Positions 1 to 13,900 are shown, numbered from the stretch's first letter. The stretch: 64,000 bases of DNA from Cranoglanis bouderius (GCA_023630585.1 CM042544.1:8691756-8755755); one strand, 5' to 3'. A program made the numbers and translations. The notes: generated by a model from the letters alone, not told the origin.

Positions 1-1972
1 TGTTATATCCGGTTTCCAAACGAATGAAAATTGAATGCCTTACAACGCTGTGTTGCATTATATCAGAACAGGAGGACACATTTGTAGGTGGCACAAGAGC
101 ATTTCATTCCACATTTTATGTTCCTGTGAGTTGGTACTGTGTACTAAGCAAAGTGAAATATTATTTTATGATAATGCTACATGACTCCCTACTGGATGTA
201 AGATTTGCCACTGTGATGTTTTTGTGTCTATTGGCGTAAATATTTCCATGTTTATTTCTCTGCATGTCCAAACCATTACCAGTATCGGAGCTCTGCGTAT
301 TGACTGGTCCGAGACTCGCATCCCCCAAGTAACCGAGCAACTTTCAGCGAGCAAGTAATGCGAAAAATCTAAAAGTGTGATGGTGACGTGCTATAGTGTG
401 CACGGGACTATTTTTTAAAAATCCACTCGTGACAGGTCCACACCTCGCAAATCACTAGACCAGGCACCTGAGACATACAGATTTCATGTCTGGGCTATTA
501 GTTCTTTATTCTTAGTCACCTGGCAGACGAGTAGATTCAACAACCAGAGAAAGCAAATACTACTTCCTACTGACTCTTAATGCATGCATGCTACTTATTC
601 AAAATCCGAACGCCTGCTGCACTACACACATCGGCCAACACGTAATATGGCTGACAGTAGAATGATCATTACTGTATAGATTCATTAATGAGCACAGATG
701 ACAGAGTGCGAGGAGAGAACACCACAGCTCATATTCCAAACCTCCATGAAAGTCTTTGTCGATGTGCTACATCAAAAACGTTCTCAGGAAAGGATATGGA
801 TTATGACTACATGGTCGTTCCCGCCCCAGGAATTCATATACTTGTTTGTTTTCCTTAGTCTGTTTTAATGCACTTAACTACTAGCTCTGGAGTTTCTACA
901 GGAGAAAGGCCTCTGGCAGGTTTGGGGTTACTTACCAGTTTTATCTAGCGGACAAGACAGTTGCCTCTGTGAGATTTCAAGTCTCAGGAAAGAAAGCTCT
1001 CGACTGTTTTTGATATGCACCAGATATCAGTTTGCAGTATTCAGCCTTCTTGGAGAATGTGGAGCAGGTGCTTGAGAAGGTGCCTCCTATTGACACCTTA
1101 ATACTTCTTGTGGAATTCACTGCTTATGTTGGGAAGGGGAGCGGTTGGGAGGATCAGCCTCTTGGATCTGAATCCGAGCAGTGAAATGTTATCAGACTCC
1201 TTTGCAAACCATGTATTATCAAAGCTACAGATTGTCAATAACAAACACTTTGCTTAAGCTTATAAGTATACTTTGTACATGAGCACCTTGGGCCAAAGGT
1301 TGATTATCGATTTTGTGATGATCAGAATTGAGCCCATTGGATTTATTGTACAGAGCGCCATCCATATTTACCTGGTATACCCGAGAGAACCTCTCGGGAA
1401 TTGCAGGAATTCCCATGTCCAAAAGGATTCTTCCCTTGCACTGATTGTGCTCTGGGGTATTGAGTCTGAATTGTCCATGTTCAAGTCTTCAATCATAGAC
1501 GCAGCTGCAAGAAGCTGTGGTCAGAAGGTTTTCTGTGCCTGTCATGGTGGTAACCCTTGGATGTGCTGGTGGCTACCAGTGGTTAGCAAAGATGTCATGT
1601 TGAAGAAAGATACCTTATGAGTAGTGCTGATGGAGAGCTCTCCTGATTCAGCTGACTGGTATCGGAGAGCCAGAAGGGCTGAAAGCAAAAGAAAGGGGTT
1701 CGGTGTGAATGCAAGCCAGAGGTGACATTCTGAGAAGATTGACATGGCAACCGACCAAGATTCCTCAAACTTTTGGAGAGGTAATTTACATAGAAATAGA
1801 ATGACATGTTGATGATTATTTATCCGAAACCCACTGACCCAATATGAGACAGAAGATTTAACACATTAGCATGGCGACATACCAAAATGTCTGGAATCTG
1901 AAGTGATTCAGAAATGAAGGAACTGTTGGCCATTCCTTTATTTCTAGTCTGATCCGTTTATTTGTTTTGAGG

Positions 1973-1978
1973 CACGTG
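1973..1978. promoter_or_regulatory. Canonical E-box CACGTG upstream of ciart
   Basis: The palindromic hexamer CACGTG lies about 780 bp before the ciart start codon. CLOCK-BMAL1 binds this motif, and mammalian Ciart is itself an E-box-driven clock output, so the site is a plausible but untested control element. A single hexamer occurs by chance about once per 4 kb, so position and gene identity are the only support. Confidence 0.35.
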
Positions 1979-2329
1979 ATCGTGTTTAACGGATCTTTGA
2001 GGATGAATGTGAATCTGTGAATCCAGTTAGAACACCTGACACAAAGCCTGAACAGAACCAGCAAAGGTATACTTGTAATATTTAGGGTTTTCAGTGTAAA
2101 ATAGGCTTGGATTTTTGAGTTCCACATCATGCGTGCTCATTCCATACGTCTCTCAGGTTGGTGGAAGCTAGAAACTGCCATTCCACTGGCACTGACCGAG
2201 CTGGTTCTTGTTTTGTAGTCACATATGAGCCACAGATGCAGAAGTGTAATTTGGCCTTATGAGGCAACGAAGAGAGTGCAAATCAGGGTGGGGGGATGGG
2301 AGTAGACAGTCTGAATGTGTGTGTGTTTG

Positions 2330-2335
2330 CACGTG
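2330..2335. promoter_or_regulatory. Second canonical E-box CACGTG upstream of ciart
   Basis: This second CACGTG hexamer is 352 bp downstream of the first, in a GT-rich stretch before the (CA)n tract. Paired E-boxes are common in clock-gene promoters, but these two are far apart. It may lie in the first intron rather than the promoter, since the first exon is not located. Confidence 0.3.
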
Positions 2336-2399
2336 CGTGTATGTGCATGTGCGCATGTGTGTGTTTGTGCCAGAGGGATCTAAAGAGCCCCCTGCATTT

Positions 2400-2401
<2 letters not shown>

Positions 2402-2464
<63 letters not shown>
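2402..2464. repeat. (CA)n microsatellite
   Basis: An uninterrupted CA/AC tract of about 31 units lies in the presumed 5' intron of ciart. The long histidine/threonine and cysteine/valine frames crossing it are translation artefacts. Confidence 0.97.
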
Positions 2465-2467
<3 letters not shown>

Positions 2468-2630
2468 TCCACTTCCATTTCCCAGAGAGGTTCAACCATG
2501 GTGCAGTACTCCCTTTGAACCGATGCAGAATGCAACCTGCAGCTGTCAATATACATGTTTTTTTGGTTGTGTGTGGTGTGTGGTTATTTCCTTACTTGTT
2601 TTTTCTATTAAACAACCTCAAGTGATGAAA

Positions 2631-2664
2631 TTATTATTATTATTATTACTATTATTATTATTAT
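2631..2664. repeat. (TTA)n microsatellite
   Basis: A TTA/ATT trinucleotide tract with one interruption (ACT) lies about 90 bp before the ciart start codon. Confidence 0.9.
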
Positions 2665-2755
2665 GTTTTCAAATCATGTCTCTTTTCCCCTGTCCATGTC
2701 TCTCTGATTCCCCTTTTCAACACACTGTCTCCGTCTCTCTCTCCGTTCCTCAGTC

Positions 2756-2992
2756 ATGCAGTCAGTAGAAAGCACTTCCTCTCAGACGTCACCCGATTGT
2801 CTAAACTTTGGTGACGATGACTCTGAGGTCTTCCTGTCAGAGGATGAGAGGTCAGAAGTCACTGGAGGTCACAGTAGATCAGCCTTGTCCTCCTCTTCCT
2901 CGGTCCTGGGATGGAGCAGCACAGAGAGTGAGCGAGAGAAGGAGAACGAGACGGTCGGAGGCACACAGGGAGACCTGCTGTTTGCCCAGAAA
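2756..2992 (+). CDS. ciart: ciart coding exon 1 (residues 1-79)
   Basis: The exon probably starts at 2754, after a pyrimidine-rich CAG acceptor, with the ATG two bases in. It ends with an AAA codon before the donor GTGAGG at 2993, phase 0. It encodes an acidic Ser-rich leader with DDDSEVFLSEDE and runs of serine, followed by LLFAQK, which joins directly to the conserved CLELQGF of the next exon. Confidence 0.88.
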
Positions 2993-4900
2993 GTGAGGAT
3001 GTATAACATTTATTTATAAAATGCATACAGTATATTCATATCAATTCAGTTCAGTTATTGTTTTTTGTTCTTGTTTTTTTTATTTATTTTTTTAATTTTA
3101 TATAGCACTTTTAACAATGGCCATTATCATAAGACAGCTTTACAAAAATCTGTATATAGGGTTAGATTTAGATCCCTAATGAGCAAGCCAGAGGTGACTG
3201 TGGCAAGGAGCTGAGCTGACATGAGGAAGAAACTTGAGAGGAACCAGACTCAAAAGGGAACCCATCCTCTTCTGGGTGACACCAGAAAGTGTGATTATGA
3301 GTCATTACTCTTCCTCAACTGTATGATCTAAAGTCGAACAGTACTGAGTGAGTTTAAATGGTACTTCAGTATGAGCATCAGGGTCTTTTTTTTTTTTTTT
3401 TTTCTCCATTAGAGTTTATAGCTTTAAATGTATAGTATCCAAGTGAAGTTCTCAACTGGATAATGAATGAGACTTGGGTATTGACTGGGTTTTCAGTACA
3501 TGCAATCTTTAGGCTATCCAATTGGACACCATTCACAGCAGTCTTTTTAGAGTACGATCCAGAGTATGATACAGGTTAGTCTCACAACAATCTTTTGGCT
3601 GTCCGTGTAAGGATATCCTCAGCAACAGCGAGTGATTCAGGTGAAGGAAACTCCAAGCAGAAGTAGATCAGGATCAGCATAGATCAGGCAGGTCCAGTTG
3701 CAGAAGGAGTCAGGGTCACTGGCATCTCATCAAGCAGCAGGAGTAATGTTTATCTCAACAGCAAGAGAGAGAGAGAGGTGGAAAGATTGAGAGTAGATTA
3801 TTAGGTATGGTCTTTTCCTACAGTGGTTTAAGAGGATGTATGTTATGCTCAAAGTACAAGCAGGGACTCTGGCAAGACTAGGTATGACAGCATAACTAAA
3901 AGGAAGAGCCAGAAGGTAACACAGGCAGCAGGGTAACCTTTGATTGAAGCAGGCATGGTGGATCATAGAAGACCAAAAGTTTACTCGGGTACCGTGGTAC
4001 GAGACCAATCAGTGCTTTATAGACCATTGGATATGATTTGGCTTTAGAAAGGATTCTGGCTGCTGCATTCTTGACTAACTGGAGCTTGTTTATGCACCTA
4101 CTGGAATGTCCAGAAAGCAACGCATTACAGTAGTCCAACGGAGAGGTAATAATAGCATGAATTATTTATTTATTTTTTCATTATACGTGGACAAAGGTGT
4201 ACACACCCCTGTTAAAATTGCAGGTTTTTGCGATGTAAAAATTGACACCAAGATATTGTAAATCATGCCAGATCTTTTAATGTGATCTAGCAACCAACAA
4301 AATCCAAGTGAAAAATAAATGGAAGTGTTTAGGGGAAAAAGAAAAAAACATACAATAATCTGGATGCACAAATGTGTACACCCTTTTATATCTTCTTGGT
4401 TTTATCCGACTGCTGAAGCCGTGGTCCTTAAAGAGCTTACAAAGCATGTACCTGATCTCAGTGTCAAAAGGTATCAATCAAGAGAGGGGTACAAAAGAAT
4501 TTACAAAACATTAGATGTACCATGGAACAGAGTGAAGGCCATCATCAACAAGTGGAGAAAATTGGGCGCCACAGTGGCATTACCAAGAACAGGACGTCCC
4601 TCCAAAATTGATGAAAGAACAAGATGCAAACAATTGTCCTCCACCATTGGCTGCAGACTATTGGTTGCTGACTCTACAATTACCCACTTTGCACAATCCA
4701 ATAAGATAAAATCATGGTGGATAAAACTAAATCTCAGTCATATACAGTTTCCAAAATATGCTGTTTTATTCTGGAGTACTGATGGGAAAAAAAGCATCAT
4801 GATTTCTGTTTCTTGTATGATATCAGGTCTTATAGGTTTGATCTCATATCCTTTAAACGTAATGTGATGGCTAGTTTTGTATGTTTGCATTTAATGCATG

Positions 4901-4965
<65 letters not shown>

Positions 4966-7900
4966 TAGTGTTTGGAGCTTCAGGGTTTCATCCGACCGCT
5001 TTTGGAACTTTTGAACGGACTCAAGAAAGGACGATTTGACAAAGGTGATTTGTGAGCATGTGTAAGGTTTCGAGCAAGTTTCTGTCTTTGCCTAGAGAAA
5101 CATGAAAACTGGAAAAACTTGAAAACCAGCTAAAAGTGCCAGACTTTGCAGAGATGTAAGGAGCTGTTTCTGGGACAAAATAAGGCTCATGATGAGGGAC
5201 AGGTGCAGGTCATGATCACGGTGTGTTCAGGCAACACAGGGTATTCTGAAACTATGAAGGCTACACAAACTCTGAAGACCCCTTGTCTGTATGAGCTATT
5301 GCTCACAGGTTTTCAGAATAGATTTTCAGGAGTGTTGCGCAAGATAATAATAGACAGATGCAGCTCCTACCAGATCCAATAGCTAACTAATTTTAGCGAA
5401 CTACCTAAAAGGTTCGAAGACTACCAGTACTGGGGGACAAAAGTATATTCTTAAACCAGTATTGTACTAAGAAACTAAGTATGATAGCATTAGGTTGCTT
5501 TCCCACTTTTCTTTTCCTCATAAAAATGCACTGGAGCACCTAATGTGCTGACAAAAATCATTATTTGTACTGTGTAAACATTAGAGCATCCTAGCTAATA
5601 TCAGCTAGATAGATTATATTAGATAGATTATATCAATCTTTTTTTCTTTTTTCTTTTTTTTTTGCACAATTACAGAAGTTCCAACTGCACAGCTGGTGAT
5701 ATTACACCTCTCCCTACTCTTCTTAAACCTGCAATAGTGGAAATGCTCATATTCTGTCTTTCTTTCAGCTGACTTTTTTGGTCGGTTGCATTGTTTATTG
5801 CGATATTTCAGAGTGGAAAATCGCAATTGGGGAAAATTCAACATTGCACACCATCATGAACATTATATGCCACAATATCACCATAGATACAGTGGGTATA
5901 GAAAAGAATAATCTATCCCCTTTAAAATAATCACATTTTGTTGCTTTTCAGCCTGAAATGAAGACGGACAGTTTTTGTTTTATCCAGCTGTATTTACTCG
6001 GTGCAACTTATAACATCCATATGAAAGATATAACACCAACATGTCAGAAAAAAATTAAAAAACAATCACTGAGTTGGAAAAAGGATCACCCCCTTGCTTT
6101 AATTTGCCTTAATTTTTTAATTACAGCCTTTAATCTGTTGGGATATGTCTCTACTCACTTTGCACATCTAGACTTTGCAATATATACCCACTCTTCTTTG
6201 CAGAACTGCTCAAGTTCAGTTAAATTTGATGGTGATTGTTTGTGGACTGCAGTCTTCAAGTCATTCCACAGATTTTCAATGGGGTTTAAGTCTGGGCTCT
6301 GACTAGGCCATGCAAGGACATTCACCTTTTTCTCCTTCAACCACTGTGTGGTCAGTTTTGCTGTGTGCTTTGGGTCATTGTCATGTTGGAAGGTAAATCT
6401 TCTTCCCATTGACAACTTTCTGGCAGAGGGCAGCAGATTCTCCTCAAGAATTTGACGGTATTTTGCCACATCCATTTTCCTTCTATCCCGACAAGTGCTC
6501 CAGTCCCTGCAGCAGAGAAACACCCCCATAACAGGATATTACCACCTCCATGCTTTACTGTAGGCATGATGTTATTTGGATGGTGAGCTGTATTGGATTT
6601 CCACCAGACATATCGTTTGGTGTTTAGACAGTGTCTTGCCACCCATAGTTGATTTGTAACTGTTTGCTTCAGTTACACTACAAAATGCTGCAGGAAAGCA
6701 ATTTTTATGCTGAGCTAATCAAAATGACCACAGCTGATCACAGTTGAAAGTCAAATGGCTTTGTGTGCCATTGAGAAGGTGATTAGCTACACCTTATTGA
6801 GTTTACAAGTCATTTTTAGGAGGGGGGTGATCCTTTTTCCAACTCAGTGATTCCTTTTTTTAATTTAAAAAAAAAAATTTTCTGACATGTTGGTGTTGTA
6901 TCTTTCACTTGGATGTTATAAGTTGCACTGAGTAAATACAGCTGGATAAAACAAAAACTGTGTCCGTCTTCATTTCAGGCTGAAAAGCAACAAAATGTGA
7001 TTATTTTAAAGGGGGGTGATTCTTTTCTATACCCTTGGTATTCTCAGGAAGAGGATAAAAACTTTATTAAGGATTCAGTTGAATTCAGTAGTTCAGTATT
7101 AAATTAAATATTTATGCACATAATTAGATCGTCCCACTTTTAATTTGAATCCTGTTAGTAGCCTAGTTCATTGGACTTCGGGGACAAGCATTATGGCATT
7201 TACCCGTTGGGCTAGCTAATAAATTTATGATTTGCCCAGCCCTGACTTTACATATGGCTGCTGTGAGTGTTTAACCTTCAGTGAACCCGGAGTAACATTG
7301 GAAAACAGAATTCAGCAAGTAATACAGGAGATGAGGCACATGTGAACAGAAACTCTGTAAACTCTATTTCTTACTGTAATCTGAACTTGAGTTAATTAAT
7401 AGTATGTTGATGAATATGTTTGCCATTCATGTGTTGAGTGGTGCAGCCTCAGGATATGTTTGAGGTCTGTAATTAGCATTGCATTGTGTGTGTGTGTGTG
7501 GTTGAGCGTGAGTGAGCAGACAGGATTTCCTCTGCTTAGATCTCTCTGGACCGAGTCTCGGTTTGTACTGTGGAAAAAAGTTCACTAATTGGAATTAATA
7601 ATGTGTTACTATAATATAATACTATAATATATACTATAATGTGTTAATAATGATACTACAACCCCAATTTCAAAAAAGTTGGGACGCTGTGTAAAATGTA
7701 AATAAAAACAGAATGCAACGATTTGCAAATCTCATAAACCCATACGTTATTCACAATAGAACACAGAAAACATTTCAGATGTTTAAACTGAGGCAATGTA
7801 CCATTTAAAGAAAAAATAAGGTAATTTTGAATTTGATGGCTGCAACACGTCTCAAAAAAGTTGGGGCGGGGGCAACAAAAGGCTGGAAAAGTTACTAAAA

Positions 7901-10900
7901 AGAAACAGCTGGAGGAATATTTTGCAACTAATTAGGTTAATTGGCAACAGGTCTGTAACATGATTGGATATAAAAAGAGCATCTTAGAGAGGCAGAGTCT
8001 CTCAGAAGTAAAGATCTGCAGAAGTTCACCAATCTGTGAAAAACTGCATCTACCATTTGTGGAACAATTTCAGAATAATGTTCCTCAACGTAAAATTGCG
8101 AAGACTTTGAATATCTCATCATCTACAGTACATAATATCATCATCAAAAGTTTCTGAGAATCTGGAGAAATCTCTGTGCGCAAGGGACAAGGGCGAAAAT
8201 CAGTGTGTCACTGCATTAAAAACAGGCATGATTCTGTAATGGAAATCACTGCATGGGCTCAGAAACACCTCCAGAACTCATTGTCTGTGAACACGGTTCG
8301 CCGTGCCATCCACAAATGCTGGTTAAAGCTCTATCATGCAAAGAAGAAGCCATATGTGAACATGATCCAGAAACGCCGCCATCTTCTCTGGGCCAAAGCT
8401 CATTTAAAATGGACTGAGGCAAAGTGGAAAACTGTTCTGTGGTCAGACGAATCGACATTTGAAATTTTTTTGGAAACCATGGACGCCGTGTCCTCTAAAC
8501 TAAAGAGGACTAAAGAGGAGAGGGACCATCTGGCTTTTTATCAGTGCTCGGTTCAAAAGCCTGCATCTCTGATGGTATAGGAGTGCATTAGTGCCTATGG
8601 AATGGGCAGCTTGCACATCTGGAAAGGCACCATCTATGCTGAAAGGTATATACAGGTTTTAGAGCAACACATGCTTCCATCCAGACAACGTCATTTTCAG
8701 GGAAGGCCTTGCATATTTCAGCAACACAATGCTTAACCACATACTGCATCTATTACAACAGCATGGCTTCGTAGTAGAAGAGTCCGGGTGCTGAACTGGC
8801 CTGCCTACAGTCCAGACTTTTCACCAGTTGAAAACATTTGGTGAGCCATGAAATGAAAAATACGACAAAGAAGACCCAGGACTGTTGAGCAGCTAGAATC
8901 CTGTATCAGACACGAATGGGACAACATTCCTCTCCCAAAACTCCAGCAACTGGTCTCCTCAGTTCCCAGACATATACGGATTGTTGGTAAAAGAAGAGGG
9001 GATGCTACACAGTGGTAAACATGGCCCTGTCCCAACTGTTTTGAGACATGTTGCTGGCATCAAATTCAAAATTACCTTATTTTTTCCTTAAAATGGTACA
9101 TTTCCTCAGTTTAAACATTTGATATGTTTTTTATGTTCTATTGTGAATAACATATGGGGGTTATGAGATTTGCAAATCATTGCATTCTGTTTTTATTTAC
9201 ATCTAACACAGCGTCACAACTTTTTTGGAATTGGGGTTGTACTATATTATTATATAGATAGTAGTAATTGTTGTTTTACTCAATGACAAATTGGGTTTCA
9301 ACCAGTTTAAGTTGTGGGTTATTATATTGAGTTCTCAACAGTGATGGAATGGAAATGTGTTTCTGTATTAAGGCCTTTAATTTAAGTAATTGCTAATCAA
9401 GTGGCTAGACTTTGTGCTGATCAATTTTGGCATATCACAATTCTGACCTTTCTGTTAAAGAGAGTACATAATACAGTAGAGACCGCAAACTAGCAAGTAC
9501 AATGACTTACTAGAGCTAAGTTTCACTTGTGTGCCCATAATCCAAAAATGTAAAGATAAACCCTTTTTTATATAGTACTTACAGTGAGAGAACACATTAC
9601 ACCCCATTATACACAGATACCCCATGAAAATTGTTGGGTTTTCTGACATATTTGGACGATCAAACATTTGATCATCTTTGAAACCGTGCCTATTAATAAA
9701 TTTGATGTACTTGAACAAAACCACAAGGAAAATGAGCTTTTTCAATCATTTATTCAACAGAAATATCAATAGATGTGATATTCTTCTGTGGAAAAAGTAA
9801 GTACACCTTAGGCCTCAGAAGCTAGTATTGTCCCCTTTAGCAGAAATAACTTCTTGTAGGTGTTTTGCATAATTGTCTACCAGGCTTGCTGGAATTTTTG
9901 ACCACACTTCCATGCAATATTCTTTCAGTTGCCAGATGTTTGAGGGTTTTCTTGCATGTACTGTCCGTTTCAAATCCCCCCCACAGCATTTCAATGGGAT
10001 TCAAATACAGGCTTTGACTAGGCCATTCCATAACCCTCCATTTCTTCTTTCTGAGCCATTCATTGGTGGATTTGCTAGTGTGCTTAGGATCATTATCCTG
10101 TTGAATTATCCTGTCAGCTTCAACTTTCAGACAGATGGCCTCACATTATCTTCCAGCACTATTTGATATGATGCAGACTTCATAGTTGAATCAATGAATG
10201 CAAGCTGCATTCTGAGGCAGGAAAGCAACCCCAAACCATAACATTTCCTCCACCATGCTTCACAGTTGGCCTCTCCTGAAAAGCTGTCTTTGGTCTGCAC
10301 CAAACATACCTGCTGTTAGTGTGACCAAACAGCTCTATCTTTGATTCGTCTGTCCAGAGCACATTATTCCAAAAGGCCTGGTCTTTGCCTATATGTAGTC
10401 TTGCAAAGACTTTTTCCCGGCACGCCTCCCATGCAGGTCACATTTGTGCAATCTCTTTCTGATTGTAGAAGCATGCACTTTGACACCAGTTGACAACAGT
10501 TGCAAGACTTACTAGTAGATCCTGTGAAATTTTGGGGTTCTTGGAGACTTCTTTTTGCAGCAGAATGTCTGCTCTTGGGCTGAATTTGCTGGGACTGCAA
10601 GTTCTGGACAAATTGGCCACTTGTAGATTATTTTCCTTACAGTGGAATGATGTATTTCAAATAATTTGGAGATCTTTTTAAATCCCTTGTCAGACTAGGC
10701 ATTCACAACTTTTTTTTTTTTTTTTCTGAAGGCCTTATAGAACTCTTTTTAGATCTTGGCATGATGACACCACACAACTCAATAGCAAAGGGAACAACAG
10801 ACACTAGATATGAGAGGGGTATAAATAAGACACTCCCTAAGCAGGTTCTGATCACTGGTACCCAATCTTGAACTGATTCAAATTATATGGATTTGAAGGT

Positions 10901-13900
10901 GTGATGAATGTATGGGTGTACTTACTCTTTCTATGTGATTGATATATTTTTTTGTTAATTTAAATTGTGAAAATTACTATAAAATGTCATTTTGATAGTG
11001 TAACGGCTTTATTAATAGTCACTGTTTCAAAGAGGATCAAATGTTTGTCCAAATATGTCCGAAAAACTATTTCCATGGGGTGTACTTATTTTTTTCACAT
11101 GACTAGATATTTGAATTTTTCAACAAATTCATTATTATAATCTGTTCTTCTGCCATAAAATATATATCCTTAACCTGATCCATCTCCATCTTTTCCACCA
11201 AGCATTTGAGCAAATGTGAGATCCACCCTTTGTAAAGTGAATGCACACAGGACTTGTTGAAGAGTGCCTGGCTCAATGACTTATTACGAAAAAAATGTGT
11301 GGAAAATTAACACTGGCACAAAAAATTTAGCTTTTACTCCGTTCTGGGCCAGGGATCGATCAACTCAAAGACTTGTAGCGAGAAGATTAATAGAGATACC
11401 TCCTATCTATTCATGACTGTGGGGAAAAATGCACTATATGGCCAAAAGTTTGTGGACACCTGACCATCACACCCATATGTGGTTTTTTCCCAAACTGTTG
11501 CCACAAAGTTGGAAGCACACAATTGTATAGAAGGTCTTTGTATGCTGTAGCATTACAGTGTCTCTTCACTGGAACCAAGAGGCCAAAACCTGTTCCAGCA
11601 TGACAGTGCATTTGTGCACAAAGTGAGGTCCATGAAGACATGATTTGCCAAGGTTGGTGTGGAAGAACTTTAGTGTCCTGCACAGAGCCCTGACCTCAAC
11701 CCCACTGAACACCTTTTCCTTTGGGAACTGGAAGGCCAACTGTACCCCAGGCCTCCTCACCCAACATCAGTTCCTGACCTCATTAATGCTCTTGTGACTG
11801 AACGGGCAAAAACCCACAGCCAAATCTGGAGTGGGATGTTCAACAAGCACATATATGCATGTTTATGGTCAGGTGTCCATAAACTTTTGGCCATGTGTTG
11901 GAAGCTAACTATCTTTTTGTTAACATCTTTGTCCAGAAAGAACTGGTCTGAAAGTGTAATAATAACCATATTTAACACCATATACAGTTGCAATCAAAAT
12001 TATTCAACCCCCATTGCAAATCAGGTTTATTGTCAATATTTAAAGAATTTCAGCTGTTTGCAGTGAACAAATCAAACAAAAGCAATTGAAATAGTTCAAC
12101 ACAACAAATGCTTCAACTGTTTTCCTGAAGTTCAACTGAAAATGCAACTTATAATGACTTGTCCAGTTTAAAAATTATTCAAGCCCTTCATGTCAAGCAT
12201 CTTTAGTACTTAGTAGAGCACCCTTTTGCTGTTCTGACCCGCTGCAAACGAGATGAATAGCCAGACACCAGCTTCTGGCAGCGTTCCTGAGGAATCTTAG
12301 CCCATTCCTCATGAGCAATGGCCTCCAGTTCAGTAATATTCTTCGGTTTGTGTGCTGCAACCGCCTTCTTCAAATCAAAAAGTCAGGTGACTGTGATGGC
12401 CCTGTAGAATCTTCCAGGACTTCTTCTGCAACCAAGCCTTGGTGGAATTTGAGGTATGCTTGGGCTCATTGTCCTGTTAGAAGGTCCAATGACACCCAAG
12501 CTTCAGCTTCCTCACAGACGGCATGACGTTTTCTCCTAGGATTTCCTGATACTTCAGTGAATCCATCTTGCCTTCCACACGCTGCAGGTTTCCAGTGCAA
12601 GAGGATTCAAAGCAGCCCCAGAGCATCACTGAGCCACCACCATGCTTGACTGTGGACAGAGTGTTCTTTCTTCATTCTTCTTTCTCCAGACATACAGCTG
12701 ATCCATCGAGCCGAAAAGTTCCAGTTTTATTTCATCGCTCCACAGAACAGAATCCCAAAACTTATGTGGCTTATTTATATGATTTTGAGCTGACTTTTCT
12801 TGTGCTTTTGGGTCAGTAGTGGTGTACGTCTTGGAGTTCTGGCATGGAAACCTCTGCGTTTAGTACGTGCCTAACTGTGCTCACTGAAACCTCAGTGCCT
12901 GTTGCCACCAAGTTTTGCTGCAGGTCTTTTGCAGTCACTCGAGGGTTTTTCACAACCTGCCTTCTCAAAAATCTGGTTGCAGCCGTTGATGGCTTCCTTT
13001 TTCTGCCCCATTCAGGTATTTCATGTATTTTCTGCCCCTAGCTAGTTCAGGTATTTCATGCGTTCCAGCTCAAGCACACCTGGTGCAACTAATGAAGCCC
13101 TTGATTAGTTGCATCGGGCGCTTAAGACAACACCTGTTTTGCATATTTGTGCTGTTGTGAGGGATTCTTTTCAGGGGGTTGAATAATTTTGAAACTGGAG
13201 AAGTCATTATAAGTTGCACTTTCAGTTGAACTTGGGGAAACCAGTTGAAGCATTCGTTGTGTTGAACTATTTCAATTGCTTTTGTTTGATTTGTTCATTG
13301 CACACTGCTGAAAGTCTGTACATTTGACAATAAACCTGATTTGCAATGAGGGTTGAGTAATTTTGATTGCAACTGTAAGTATTAGTTATTTTCTTGCTGT
13401 GACTGCACACTGCTTAAGATCACCTGAAGAGATGTAGCAGAACAGACATGTTGGTTATTTCTGTCTTTGTATGAGGTATTACTGTTGAATAGTATTAATT
13501 GCATCTGCCTTACTTTTGCTCATGTGTTTCTTTGACAGGCCTAAGCAGTTTCCAGCAGAGTGTGGCCATGGACCGAATCCAGAGGATCGTAGGAGTGCTG
13601 CAGAAGCCACACATCGGGTAAGTTAACTAAACAGAATGAGCTCTACATATGCCAGAAGGGCCAGTAGGGTCCTGGACACATTGATCAGCATCAGCATTGC
13701 AGAACAGACACACAGCCAATAACGGTCACACCATAAAAGCAGCATCAAGCAGTTGAAGAATGAAGCTAAATTGAGGACAGGAATTGTGTAAAAATGGCAT
13801 ATTGTACAATTTAAATATCATCAGTACACTGAGTAAAGGCTAAAATGAATGGACATTCAGGCAGAAATGCATTGCTGTCTAGTGGACACCTGTTATCTTT

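Larger units (their letters stand above)
1..2750. other. Upstream region of ciart, no gene recognised
   Basis: No open frame here has a recognisable domain. The longest short frames overlap (CA)n or are unremarkable. The region presumably carries the promoter and at least one untranslated first exon of ciart, because the first coding exon is preceded by a good polypyrimidine tract and CAG at 2751-2753 just before the ATG. The transcription start and first exon could not be placed from sequence. Purine/pyrimidine (GT/CA)-rich DNA occupies about 2311-2470. Confidence 0.5.
5045..13538 (+). other. ciart: ciart intron 3, packed with Tc1-type elements
   Basis: The 8.5-kb intron has donor GTGATT and acceptor TTTGACAG. 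It contains five TA-class elements at 5890-7038, 7659-9239, 9582-11103, 11432-11900 and 11985-13375, which account for most of its length. The gaps (5045-5887, 7041-7656, 9242-9579, 11106-11430, 13378-13538) are AT-rich single-copy-looking sequence with no recognisable feature. Confidence 0.85.
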
